NCBI GenBank assembly: GCA_001600055.1
Contig: BCIV01000015.1
Span: 372,001-436,000, forward strand
Length of the DNA: 64,000 nt
Direction of reading: 5' to 3'
DNA from: Filobasidium wieringae
Lineage: Eukaryota > Basidiomycota > Tremellomycetes > Filobasidiales > Filobasidiaceae
Position numbers and translations under genes: made by a program. The notes beneath the pieces were generated by a model. That model searched no databases. It saw only the letters and a program-made list of their open reading frames with translations, and was not told the origin of the DNA. Within the stretch, counting starts at the first letter, position 1, and each line of letters opens with the position of its first letter. Of the stretch, positions 50,074-61,663 are shown piece by piece.

Positions 50074-51870
50074 TCAATTCAGCAGCCGCCCGACACCCTC
50101 ATAGGCCGCTATCATCATTCCACAAGCGGGAGCGACCTTAGCTGTTCTTGGGACGACTCCCGCAAACAAAGCCTGCCATCCCTCAGTCTTGACGATATGT
50201 GATAGTAGTGGCAACGTGCTGGCCGGATGAGCCAATGCCGCAGGTGAGCAATTCTTTGATGGAGTGAACACTTGGCGTCTCGTCTTTAGGACGTCGAAGG
50301 GGGAAGTTACTAGTGACGCAAGCGTTCCTGAGAGTGCTCCCGAGGTGAATGTAAGGGAGATACCAGGCTGGATGATTTGGGACTCTGTAAAATATCTCTT
50401 GAACGATTCGAATCCAGCCCAATACAGTCCTGCAATGTTAGACCACCGAATGTAAGCGGATCTGGCTCATAGCGAACCGAGATCTATGGGAGACTAACCA
50501 GAAAATGGAACATCTCGCCACAAAGTAGGACCTAATCCTCTCCACAAAGCACGAACTCCTTGCTCCTTCACCATAAGATTGATGCTGGAAAATGTCGATG
50601 CGTAAGATGGGGGTGTTTGGCCCGCTAAGAAACAACGTTGTTCAGTTGCCAAGTTCTATATTTCGCTCGAGTCGTTTGACTCACGAGCAGGCAAAGCTTG
50701 TAGCCTAGTTCTGAACAATTCTATTGGGCTGATCACCGTCGCACTGATTGTTCGCGCCATGCTTCCTGCCAAGAAGGGTGCAGGTGAAAGGTATGCCTGT
50801 TGTGTAGCAGTAGCTGGCAAGTCTGACTGGGAAGTTGGAGTATGATCCAGAGGTGTGTGTTGCGAAATGATCGTTGCCCTGCTGTCATTACGATTCCTGC
50901 TTCGAGGGGTCGAAGCGAGTGTCATGGATTTGCCGTTCAATCCAGCCAGAAGGTACTCGTAACCAAGCATGTAAATGCTCGCACTGGGTATCGACATTAT
51001 CAAGCCTGTTCCTACTCCTTTCCATAAACCCCTCCAGCCGGCCGGTTCAGCAAGAATGACCCTGATCTCGTTCCAGAATCCACCTTCTGCTGCGGAAGTC
51101 GACACTATCTTTTTGGTCAGCTCTTTCGCTCCCTTTCTAGCCTGATCGCTCAGTTCGGACAAGGAAGAGGTGGTGGTGGTTCCGCCAGACCGTACCCGTT
51201 CAACTTCCTCGTTGGTTATCAATTCGCCCCAGATTCCAGCCCACTTGGACGGATGAAGGCATCCTTCGGGTGCAGGTGGTATGGCCATCGAACTTGCTTG
51301 CGTGGATGAGGATGTAGCGAAAGCAGGAATGAAACTAGCAGGCAGTTGCATGGATTGTGGGGATGCTTTGATGTTCGCCGTAAGACAGGTGGGGTTTGCA
51401 GTTGTGGCTTGCGAAGACATGTTGGAGGAGGCCATCTGACGAAGGGAACTAGGTCCAGGTCCTGCCTTGGCAGAGGGGATAACGGCCGTTTGGCAACATA
51501 TGGTTTCAGGCATCGAGGTGAAGGGACTTGGGACGATCGTCTGGCTGGGCCGCACGGTCTGCAAACGAGTTTTGAGAACATCGAAAGGAGTCACTATCAA
51601 ACCCATCGAACGCAAGATATAAGCTTGCGACGCAGCATTTGTATCTAACGGGTCTTACTCACTGAGAAGACTCGTCGATACAGCTCCAGTCACACTGGCA
51701 ATCGCCTTCGCTCCAAGCGGTCCGAGTAATGGCTTGCCGTCTACATCGGGATGAACCAGTTGTGCTTCTATCAGCTCTTCATCCGATGGTTCATATTGCC
51801 ATTCTATCCGGTGTTGCGAAGGGGTATGACTGGATGTAGTTGTCGATTCAGGAGTGGCGGTGAGCGCCAT
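50074..51870 (-). CDS. MTM1: mitochondrial carrier, SLC25A39/40 (Mtm1) type
   Basis: Inner-membrane SLC25 carrier. ATG at 51870, stop at 50074-50076. The three carrier signatures are [22 protein letters not shown] and [11 protein letters not shown]. The first matrix loop is unusually long (more than 100 residues, Ser/Ala/Pro-rich) and holds cysteines in ETICCQ, PTCL and EGCLHPSKW. The [17 protein letters not shown] and [16 protein letters not shown] blocks are typical of the Mtm1/SLC25A39 branch. In animals these carriers import glutathione, and in yeast Mtm1 affects manganese superoxide dismutase activity. At least four introns. Confidence 0.86.
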
Positions 51871-52650
51871 CGCCGGAGGGTTTATTTCTCTTCGAATAGG
51901 TAGCGGTATACGAATCAGAATGAATGGAGTCTACGATGAACAGAGAATATGTAAGGCTTTGTGATCGTAATGGAGGCAGCGATGTACGATCTGGACAATA
52001 TGACGATCTGAGTTGGATGACTTTGACTTCTGAACTTTCTTATCAGTGAAATCGTTGCCGCAAGAAATCCGCGTCATCTCAACCGGCAAACGTCCGCGGC
52101 TCGGAATTCAGAACCCCCCCCCGGATGTGATTGATCACGACGTCTGGACAGTCGACTATGGGTAGTTCCAAGACATTTGACATCTCCCACCGGTGCAAAG
52201 ACAAGCGACCACGGACCTCTTACAGCGGTCTATCGGCGCAGGAAGTCATGCAGTGCAAAAATAAAGAATCCTTTACTATGCGGCATGTCATTGAGAAAGG
52301 AAGACAGGGTTAAGGAACCCATTGCGGTGATACTCGCAGCACCATCACATGCTACCGACGACTGAAGGTGGTGACCAAGCCAAGGGCGTGGGATGGATGA
52401 CGTATGCTCGAGCTGTGAAGAGCCAGTGCACACCGTGGTCTCTTGTTATCTCCAGAAGTGTCAGAAGGTCGTTGGCGCGGGTAGTGGGATCAAGAAGGTG
52501 GTCAACAAGGACAAGGAGGCCATTGTCTTGCGTCCCAAGCGAAACATGCCAAAGCCAGTCCGAGAACTGACTTGTGGAGAGCAGTTGGATATACCTTAAT
52601 TGTCATAACGGTTGACATGAAGCATCTAAGTCCCGAATTCTTCTAGAAAA
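51871..52650. other. intergenic region, no gene confidently recognised
   Basis: A 780 bp spacer between the carrier start and the fRMsr stop. A plus-strand stretch at 52440-52599 has C-ending, Lys-rich codons resembling coding sequence (KKVVNKDKEAIVLRPKR), but no gene structure can be built. A run of ten C lies at about 52114-52123. Confidence 0.35.
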
Positions 52651-53468
52651 TCAAATCTTTAGTAAAGCCACAATTCTCTCCAAACCTGCTTTGTCTTCGT
52701 CGTCAAAAGTATAGTTCACTGTACTGTCCAAATCGAGTACGCCTACAACCACTCCATCTTTCCGGGACGATAATGGGAGGACGATTTCCGATTTCGAAAG
52801 GGAATCACAAGCTGTAGCAGAGCGGTTCGGCGATCAGTATGGTTCTTGTCATACGGTTGGTAGCGCACGAACCGATGTGTCCCGGGTAAGCCTCTACATC
52901 CCCAACGACAAGGGTCTCTTGCTTGACGAAAGCATCCGCACAGACTCCCTTTCCTGCTTTAGTTTGGATGATCTGACATGCGGGCCGTCCACAGAACGGT
53001 CCAAGCAGTAAAGGCCCTGTTCGAGACTGCTCAGGCGGGTGCACGTAGAAACCTGCAGCACATCATCACGCTAAGCTTGTGGGACTCTTCGCTCCTTCGT
53101 TCGGTAATCGAAACATACCACACCAATTGACTACGGGTTCGCCATCATCCCGCCTGCCATACAGTTTTGAACCGAGGTAGGAGTTGTATAATACGGAACT
53201 TGCATTGGCAAGGTTTGATACCTGTTAGAGCATCGCGATGTCAGCCTAAAGTTCAGATACTGTAAGGCCAGCTGTCCGAGGGAAATTCACCCAGTAATCC
53301 TGTCCCTCTACTAGCGCTTTTACTGATTCTTCAACGTGCTCGTAGAACCCGGCTTTGCTGAAAACAATTGTTCTTAGTCAGTGGTTGACCTTGTGTGTGC
53401 AGATGGTTGCTATCTAGAGCTTACGTCGTGATATCATCGGGGACAAAGGCGGCGTCGGCGTGAACCAT
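52651..53468 (-). CDS. free methionine-R-sulfoxide reductase (GAF domain)
   Basis: Reduces free L-methionine-R-sulfoxide. It is a single GAF-domain enzyme (yeast YKL069W, bacterial MsrC). ATG at 53468 (MVHADAAFVPDDITT), stop at 52651-52653. Exons give VSNLANASSVLYNSYLG, NWCGFYV, GPFCGRPACQIIQTKAGKG, GVCADAF and PGHIACDSLSKSEIV. The last is joined across an intron with a GTTCGT donor. The three family cysteines are visible in PACQ, GVCA and IACD. The C-terminus (VVGVLDLDS, then DDEDKAGLERIV) is typical. About 170-180 aa, normal for the family. Confidence 0.92.
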
Positions 53469-53863
53469 GCTGATGTTAGTTCTTTCGAAGGTATGGGTGT
53501 GTGTGAAGTATGTCGAATATGGAACCGTGGTATCCTGATCGTGTGATCTGCAGGAGCTGCAGGTAGATTGAATGGCCTCGGACTTTTGCCGGGAAATATA
53601 CCAGTTGTTTTGACATGTTTTGAATGTCACTGAATGACACGTCATTGTTAGCTCCCCTCAGCCAACGGTTGTAGAGGGTATCATCATATCTATGTTGCCT
53701 GCATGTCCAAAATACAATTGTAACTTATCCGTAGCCTAGCAACTTCGTCATACAACCTTCGCAAGTCGAAGATTTACATTACAGTTCTCGTCAAATCGTC
53801 AATAAAACCCAAGTGGTTTGGCAGTAATCCTAAGTGTTCCTTCCTCTTCCTGAGCTAACCAAT
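53469..53863. other. spacer upstream of fRMsr
   Basis: A 395 bp spacer between the fRMsr start and the stop of the next minus-strand gene. It is the probable fRMsr promoter. No specific element recognised. Confidence 0.4.
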
Positions 53864-56050
53864 CTAGTATTCCATGTCGTGGTCCTGGGGACTGGTAGTC
53901 CGGACAGGGAGTGTCTGTTCGTTTGATACCGGGGTTGAGGGCAATAATGAGGGCTCTAGCAATCCGCCTTGCTTGATCGTTGCCCCGCTAGATGTTCGGG
54001 TATGAGGAGTCAAATAGCTTTGCTGAGCCTCGAAGAAACCCTGAGTAGGGGTGTGTATATCCATGGCCTCGACAGTCTCAAGCGAGGGTCGGAACGCGAG
54101 TTCCTCAGTGTACGAAGGCTCGTCGACTTTGATCTTGATTGGGGTGTTCAAACAGCAGACGTCAATCTCCCCCCGCTCAACCGCGGCGAGGTTGGTTCGT
54201 ACGCTCAAGGGGAACTGAAACCTAGTGACCGAATCATCGAGCGCCTTCCTAGCACGGGGACGGCGGGAGGACGACATGGAGAACGATCCGGTAGGTGGCG
54301 TGCTTAGTTTGAGACCGCTATCGGGCTTTGGCAAGTCTGAGCCAAGGATGACTCCACTTGGGAACCTAGGTCCAGCTGAGGTGTTCTCGAACGTCAAACT
54401 GCGCCGGATTCGATGTCCTCGGGCTTGACTATCAGGGCTCAACTCCCTCGACATTCTGTAGCTCGATCGTTTGCTCATCCTCTTCTCAGCTAACTTCCGA
54501 CTCTCGATCTCGGATACGGGTCGAGATGGATTCATGACCTCGTCCATGGCGTCGCGTCCACTTGATAGACTCCGCAAATGCTTGTGATGCTGATTGCCAG
54601 AGATAGAAACGCTCGTTGGTCGAGACCTGACTTTGGTAGGATGTCCACTTCCTGGCGAAAGCTGCCAGTTACCTTCCGGATAATCCTTGGGAGGTAACAA
54701 GAGTGAATTGAGAGATCGGGATGGTAGATGTCCTGGTTGGTAAGGCGTAGCCAGCTGTGCTGAATCCTCAGGCTCCAAAGGAAGTGGGGTATCGAGCATT
54801 CCGGGGTAGGATATAGACTGCCTCAACGGGGCGGGTGGGACGACTTGATTGAGTTGCCTTGCTCGTTGTACTCCCGCTCGAGGAGTAGCGGGTATGCAAG
54901 GTTGAGAAGAGATCTGATCAGCCTCCTCTGAGCTGCTGCCAGACAATGACCCCCTGACGCTCGTTCGACCATACAGTGGGTCCCGTTCCTCTTCACTGGT
55001 TTCCCTGTCGCTATCGCTGTGAACCGTGAATCCCTTCTCCATACGAATGATCTCATCAAGGACGTCCTTCATGTCAGTCCCGATTGGAGGTGCTCCAGCA
55101 CTGACTTCTCGGAGGACGAATGACGGGCGTCTTTTTTTCGTCTTATTCGAGATGGGTCCCGTGGGCATTCCAAGGACATCCCCTTCTTGGCTGACAGCAG
55201 AAAGCCCAGTTCCCTCGGAAGTCGACCTATTTCGAAGTCCGAGTTTAAATCGTTTCGGGCCGCTCGAACCTAGTACTCCCTGTTTCGAGTAGGATTCGGG
55301 TGAGAACGCGTCGATGTCGAAAGAGCCTGGGGTGTTCGACAAGACCTCCTCTTCCTCCCTTATGCCATCAAATACCTCAACAGCCATTCCAGTCATCGCG
55401 TTCCTTCCTGCACTACCTGGTATCGTCATGACGGAACTGGCAGAAGAAGAAATTGTACTGGCCCAGCTCTCGTTCCTATCATGGGCACCGGCACCACCAA
55501 TCAGATCAGGTACTCGGCCAACGCTACCTGTCCTGCGTCTTCGTCTCCTCTCATCCCGTTTGATCTCTTCAAGAGCTTGACGCCGGTAGTGAGAAGCGCT
55601 CCACTCGACATTGGCGTGCGCGTATGGGTGAGAAGCTGCCTCGTGCAGGGAGGCAGAAGGGGTATGAGAGGGGAGAAAGTATCTCCCGTTCGATGTGGAT
55701 TGTTGATTGAGTTGAGTGAAATCGAAAGGAGCGTCCTCGAATCGGTCATCACCTAGGGGAGTGGTTTGCGAGGTGGATGGAGAACCAGGATGTTCCATGA
55801 TAGCAGAGAGGGAAGGCTCAGAGTGCCTTGACGTGACAGGGGGAGGAGCGAGGGATGGATCCCTGAAGCACAGCGATGAAAGCGAATCTGTCCTTGCACA
55901 AGCTGTACGATCAAGAAACAGGGGTGTAAGCCGAGCCGAGTTGTTGCTATACGTGGAAGTTGGCTTCATACCGATTGAGCAATAGATATCTCCTGAATCG
56001 ACAATCGCGCCGCAGAGACAAAACTTGCCGAACTCGGGAGAAGGAGCCAT
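53864..56050 (-). CDS. uncharacterised protein with N-terminal Cys motif
   Basis: Unrecognised. One open frame of 728 codons from ATG 56050. The first residues look like a small zinc-ribbon motif (FCLCGAIVDSGDIYCS). Unspliced, the fourth ligand is missing. A 69-nt, stop-free segment at 55903-55971 has a GTATGA donor and a TACAG acceptor. Removing it gives YCSIACARTDSL, completing a CxCG-x8-YCSxxCA pattern, so the true protein is probably 705 aa. The rest is disordered and rich in Ser, Pro and Arg (many S/T-P sites, a poly-Arg stretch DERRRRRRTG), like a cell-cycle or signalling phosphoprotein. Lies between fRMsr and INCENP, all on the minus strand. Confidence 0.7.
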   Translation of the reverse strand: MAPSPEFGKFCLCGAIVDSGDIYCSIGMKPTSTYSNNSARLTPLFLDRTACARTDSLSSLCFRDPSLAPPPVTSRHSEPSLSAIMEHPGSPSTSQTTPLGDDRFEDAPFDFTQLNQQSTSNGRYFLPSHTPSASLHEAASHPYAHANVEWSASHYRRQALEEIKRDERRRRRRTGSVGRVPDLIGGAGAHDRNESWASTISSSASSVMTIPGSAGRNAMTGMAVEVFDGIREEEEVLSNTPGSFDIDAFSPESYSKQGVLGSSGPKRFKLGLRNRSTSEGTGLSAVSQEGDVLGMPTGPISNKTKKRRPSFVLREVSAGAPPIGTDMKDVLDEIIRMEKGFTVHSDSDRETSEEERDPLYGRTSVRGSLSGSSSEEADQISSQPCIPATPRAGVQRARQLNQVVPPAPLRQSISYPGMLDTPLPLEPEDSAQLATPYQPGHLPSRSLNSLLLPPKDYPEGNWQLSPGSGHPTKVRSRPTSVSISGNQHHKHLRSLSSGRDAMDEVMNPSRPVSEIESRKLAEKRMSKRSSYRMSRELSPDSQARGHRIRRSLTFENTSAGPRFPSGVILGSDLPKPDSGLKLSTPPTGSFSMSSSRRPRARKALDDSVTRFQFPLSVRTNLAAVERGEIDVCCLNTPIKIKVDEPSYTEELAFRPSLETVEAMDIHTPTQGFFEAQQSYLTPHTRTSSGATIKQGGLLEPSLLPSTPVSNEQTLPVRTTSPQDHDMEY
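55903..55971 (-). other. probable 69-nt stop-free intron
   Basis: GTATGA donor at 55971 and ACAG acceptor ending at 55903. The length is a multiple of three with no stop codon, so it hides inside the reading frame. Its removal adds the Cys expected for the Cys motif. Confidence 0.7.
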
Positions 56051-57201
56051 TGCAGGATGTGTGCTATTGAGCTAGTAGGTCAAGATAGGGAAGGATACCC
56101 TAGTATGCGCTGCGATCTGGCAGGGGTGTTGGTCGATGTCGATAGCTGAAGAAGCGATACTACCGTGCCAAGGAATTGGTTTGGTAACTGAAGTTGCCGA
56201 TGATGATGTATGGGAGCTGTGCAGAGACTAAAGCGATACCGGCAATGATAGAAGGCTACGAGATCCTAGAAGAAGCTGGTTTGTTGCACGAGTGAAGTCC
56301 TTGAGGCGTAGTAGGGCTGAAGCAATAGAGCCTGTAGGCAGTGTAGGATGTATTTGACTTGGTTCCTTCCGACGCGTTTTCGATTCCGAGAGCGGTGAGA
56401 TTTCGCCTGCTGATCAAGAAGAAGCTAGGAACGCAGGCCTAGGTGTGTTTCTATATGGCAGTCTGTTCTGTAGTGTTGGAAAGATGCTGGAGTGGTGTCA
56501 GCAAAAGAGATGAATATCGATGCAGATAGGGTATTATTGATCTCTGCACTGCGCACTACACTAGCTATTAGAGCTGGATGGACGTGATTCCCCTAGAGCG
56601 CGTCTTCGGTCGATCTCAACAACAACAACAAATTTGCAACCGGACATGACGAACGTTCTGACTATGGCCGCTTGCGGTCATGGCCGCGGCCACTCTTCGA
56701 CACAGACGATTCGGCGATGGCAGCGTTCCTCGCTGCCTGCTCGACCTTGTCTAGGAATCATCGAGGCCAGGCTGAGATGCATCTGTGTTCTGTTCGAATG
56801 AAAAAGGCTCGAAACTCAAACTGACCGATCGAAATCCAAATACGCAGATAGTCCGAAGTCCCGTCCAATCGTTCCGTATCACCCGAGAACGCGCCCTGCG
56901 TCACACGCGATGCGAAGCTGATCATCTTCCGCGCTCGCTGTCTCACGTGTTTCGATAGGGGTCAATTCTCCGTATATCTGACACTTTCCGTTTCTATTTG
57001 CTGCTAACCTGGCCGCATCAATTGGGATCAGCGCCCACAGTGATATTCCAAAACATGTTCTCCGAGGATGAATCTGCGTATAGTCGACATACTGCCCAAT
57101 AAGTCCGGGCAGAGTCCATATCGTAAAGATCATCGTTATAGTAATTGTACATCGACCGCGACATACAACGATCCAGACATAAATGTTTCCCTGATAGCTT
57201 A
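56051..57201. other. intergenic region with GC palindrome
   Basis: About 1.15 kb between the Cys-motif gene start and the INCENP stop. It contains a perfect 12-bp palindrome tggccgcggcca (56681-56692), with another ggccgc nearby (56666-56671), and a CGGACATG (56641-56648). No coding region recognised; it likely includes the promoter and 5' leader of the 53864-56050 gene. Confidence 0.4.
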
Positions 57202-60200
57202 CTACCAGCCTACGGCTGTATCATCTCGGTAATTCATCCTCTTCGCATATTCTAGTTTCTCCTGCTCCGTCAATCGATCCGCTCCCGTCCAATTTGCGCT
57301 ACTACTTCGAGGTCGTTTCGCGATCCTTGCACCCATGAACACGTCGTCCATCTTAAACTCTGGCATTGGGCCGAAAAGACGGGCTGGGTCTACCGCGTTC
57401 TGCGTCTCGATGGCCCGTCGAAGAGCGGGAGACGCCGCCCAATCAGCGATATCTACTTCATCTTCCTCGGAATCTATACCGTAGCTGTAAAAATGAGGTA
57501 GAAGCGATATGGCATCAGACTTGGCGACGCGACCATCTCCTATTCACGACTTACTCTGAATCGATATCGGGTAACTCGATGTCCTCAGCTCGCAAGTCTT
57601 GCTCTCCACCTATATCTGTTGCCTTTACGTTCTGTGAGCTAACGGCGGCCGAGAAGACCCCACCAGCGATTGCGGGCGTAACGGTTTTGCGATCTGGTAT
57701 GATTGTGGATCCTCGAACAGGGTGATGAAGAGGTCTTTGAAGACCTGCTTGGATGGACGCCTTGGCCGGTCGCATTGGTGCAGCATTTGCCAAACTAGGC
57801 TTACTAGGTGCACCGAGCGGTCGAGATGCAAGAGTCGCGTTTGCTGGCAAATTCGCCGTTGAAGAGACTGTCATGTTAGGGATGATGGTTTTCATAATCG
57901 GATGAGGCCGTGGCACGGTAGTGGTACTTTTGCCAAGGTCGGTAGGGGCTGGTCTGTTGTTACCCAGCTCCTTCGCCCTTACTGCACTAGGGGGAGGTCT
58001 CTTGATCTCCTTCTGGATTTGTACGCGTTCGGTCTGCTGGAGGGAAATGGTTAGATTGAGACTCACACGATCTCAACGCGCAACGCTTACCTTGGCTTTC
58101 TTCTGGCTCGCCATCAGGATAGCCTTCTCTTTCTCGGCAGCTTCCTTTACAGCAAGACCTTTCTCGTATCCCTCCCTTCGTTTCCTATCTTGCTCTTCTT
58201 TTAATTTCTTCAACCGTTCTTGTCTGATCATCTTCTCCTTGCGCTCTGCCTCTTGTTCCGCCTTTTCTCTTGCTGCGCGTTCCCTCGCTTCATCCCGTTT
58301 ACGCTGGTCACGGGCTTCTTGCTTTGCAGCTCGACCGGCTGCCAAGGCCGCTTCCTATCAATCATAACGGATCAGAATGCTATGCACCTTATATTAAATC
58401 CTGCAACTCACTTTTTCGCGGGCCTGCTGAGCCTTCATGATACTATCGATTTGTCCAATGACCGGCCGTTGGCCATCGACCTTCCTAGCGATACTGGAAG
58501 ATAGCATCATGCTCTTCTGAGCCGTGGATTTCGTCAGCGAAGTTGTTTCTTGCTTGGTAAATCGTCCCTGAGGCTATAAACGGTAAGAACATCAGACTGA
58601 CCGTTATAAGTGGATATATTTCCACCACTTACTTTATCTCTTGAGAAACCCTGCTGCTGCAGCTCCGGCGAAGTCGCACGGCTGTCTATGTCTTCGTCGC
58701 AGGCGTCACTCAATCTCAAGCCTTTAGCTAATATGGCTACTGCTGCCGCCAGATCCTCCCGATCTTCCTCCGCTTCCTGGACCTCTTCCTCCTCGGACTC
58801 CTCAGTCTCTGCTGCGTCCGACTCGTCACTGTTGTCATCGTCGTCTACCCTGACAGCAGTCGACACGGACAACCCTGAACTAGGGCCCGGCTGAGCGTTG
58901 CCAGGCTTGAGCGGAGGCATTCGATATTGGGTCGCAGGCGTAGGCTGAACTGGAGTGGTCGTGGCTCTGGCTTTTGGTTGCTCGACCTTCTTACATTCAG
59001 GGGTAGTCGGGGGGGTCGAAGTTCGCTTGTCAAGGGTGATATTCTCTATAGGCAAAGCATCCAATGGCTTATTCTTGACCTCCATAGGAAGGAACTCTCG
59101 TGTTGGACTTGTCTTCAATTGGTTATTCGATGTTATCTGGCTAAGTTTGGAAGGAGATCGGTGTGCTTGCAGGACATAGCTGCCTGGCATTTGTGCGGTA
59201 GGAGGCGAAATCATGGGTGTCGTAGACTCAGCTGCTAGCATACTATGCTTGGTCTTGCGAGGGGTAGAATATGGCACATGATCTTCAAGGATCGGTAGCT
59301 GAGGCGGGATAGCGTCGAGTATAGCAGCCAGGTCACTTGGAACAGAGGGGTACATTCGAGCTGAAACCAGCGGATTGATCTCTGCGTCAACGATCACCTC
59401 GTCCAGAACGGTCTTCACTTCGCTTGATGTCTCTGGACTAGACTGTTCAACAGCTTGCACAACAATCTGGTTTGCACGACTGGTGGCTGCAGGGGATGCA
59501 GTGTCCACCAAGGCAGCCGGTATTGTGGCAGGCCTCATATCGTTCGCTCGATTGTCTGGCTGGTCAAATTCTTGCTCATCTGCCTCTGGAGAGATGTCGT
59601 CGTCCGACACATTGCCAACCTTTTCCTTGGCGGTGGTCATGCTGCCTAGATCATTCCTCGTCAACGTGATTGGTCCAAGCTCGTCTTTAGGCGTCATCGC
59701 CTCGTCTCGAAGGAAGAACCCGCCCAAGGTACTTCGCAAGGGGTTCCATCCCAGCATGTTGCTTGCTAGTCCATTTGTAGCTTGAGGGACACTTCCCAAA
59801 GTTGTACGGGAGGTCGAAACTGCCAATGAAGCGGCCGCCTTCTTCTCCTCCAGATCGGCAATCATCCGGGCTAGTTTGCTCTGCGGTATGTTCTCGGCGG
59901 TGGATTGTCCCAGAGCGGTCGTGAGAGCATGGTTGGAGTGCTTTGAACCTGGTTGATTATCGGGTATCTGTCTTCCACTGAGACTCGGCAATCCCTTGCG
60001 ATCAGGTCCTTCGGCCTGCTCATCTTTATTCTCCTCTTCCTCGTCTTCCTCCTCCGGATCGTGTCCGAACTCACTCTTCTTCCTAAGCGCATTTCCAGCC
60101 ATACTCTTCCTCATCCCTTGTTCGCCTCCTGCATTCGCCATGGCCTGCCTCAACCAGGAACTTCGAACCCCTGGACCGCTTTGACTGTTCTGAGCTGGGG

Positions 60201-61663
60201 CCGACTTCTTCTGGCTTTCGGTTGCAGAGATTGCAAGAGGTCGAAGAGAGACTGGAGCAGGCGTAGCCAGCGCTGCAGAGTTTGGTGCCTGAGTTGTGGG
60301 CATGGGTAGACTAGCTACCTCGCCACGGATCGATTCGAGGTGTTTGACGGTTTCCCCTTGTTTGTCGGACGGAGACTTTCCTACCGTTGTCAGTCTCTTC
60401 TGACCACCTAGACTTTTACCCCTCAAGGGATCCCTGGATGGTAACGCTGCAAAAGCGACGGAGGAGGGGGAGAAGATGGTCTTGACGATACCGACTTCGC
60501 CCAGCCTATCACTAGTAGCGGCTGATTTACGAGGCGGCGTCTCTGCGTCCCGTAGAGGCACAATGAATTCGGTTTGCCTGGACTGTGTCGATGAACGAGA
60601 TTCATCACTATCAACAGCCAATGCCAACTTTTGGCTGACGATGTTCTCGCTCGACCTTTCCACTTCCATGCTGGCTCCTTCAGACTTGGCGACGGGAGAG
60701 AGCATATTCGCGTCCTCTACCGCAGGATGCTCGATTTCCATCGATTTGGCCGGACTTCCAATCTGAATGTGTCGCATGGTTGATTCCATCGCAGAGATCT
60801 CTCGGTCCGTTTGGTCGACTGAAGGTGTAACCAGACTGCTAGTCTGCTGAGGGATGACGCAGGGTTCGCCGAGGACGACAGAAGCATTTTGAGTGGAGGG
60901 TGTCAGAATAGAAGGAGTCTCGCTCCTTTGCTTTGCGTCTTGACCAGAAATGGCATGCGTGCCAGTCGCCGGAGTAGATACCACTTCATCCTCTCTTATT
61001 GAAGAAGCTAACGGACTTTCCTGTTGTTGCGCATACGCGCCGATGGAGGGTAACGCTATGATCGGTTCGACGAGGAATGGGTTCTCATCTGCTGTCATCG
61101 GTATTTGTGACTGTGGCGTCTTCTTCTGGCTAGAACTCTTTGAGGGAGAATCGATAGCGAACAGGAGCGATTTTGGCTTGGACTGATCGTCATCAAATCG
61201 ATATTAAAAGGTTGTACCAGTAAGCCATGTAAGATCACTCACACGCTCCATACTATAGTCATTCTCTTCTTCTACCTCCATCAGATCTAGATTGGCCAAT
61301 CTAACGCGAGCTTCTCGTTGTTTCTCCTTGGCAATAGCGGTTCGAGTTTCCTTCGCTGTTCTAGGTGTCTTTGAAGGGGTTTTAAGAATTTGTGCCAGAT
61401 TAGCGCTATGAGTTTCAAGAACATGTGGTCAGTAAGGCTACACGTGTATGTAGCAGATATACTGACCTTGCTCCAGCTCGTCCAGCTTTGGCAATCCTTT
61501 CTACATTTGCCATATAATCTTCAAGCCAGTCGTACCCCTTAACTTGAATCAGGTCATCTAGCCCAGATAAAGCAGAATCGGCCTGGCTGTCGATAACCCC
61601 TTGAAGTCTGAATGTATACGGAGTGTATACGTGGCCGGGCATTCCAGCGCATATTGCTGTCAT
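57202..61663 (-). CDS. INCENP: inner centromere protein INCENP (Sli15/Pic1)
   Basis: Scaffold of the chromosomal passenger complex (CPC), activator of Aurora B. The C-terminal IN-box is clear at 57337-57447 (DWAASPALRRAIETQNAVDP, then RLFGPMPEFKMDDVF), the segment that binds and activates Aurora. Upstream lies a highly charged K/E/R helix at 58073-58345 (QRKRDEARERAAREKAEQEA and on), matching the INCENP single-alpha-helix region. A very large exon (about 58575-61184) encodes the disordered S/T-P-rich middle. The N-terminal exons contain VKGYDWLEDYMANVERI and LAQILKTPSKTPRTAK, in place of the CPC-core helix. Start placed at the ATG at 61663 (A at -3), because the open frame upstream has no ATG; a spliced 5' exon is possible. 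Divergent from haspin. Confidence 0.88.

Noticed and set aside
52393..52599. Small plus-strand frame with a Lys-rich end upstream of fRMsr
   Set aside because: Codon use looks coding for about 50 codons, but no gene structure, start or homologue can be supported.
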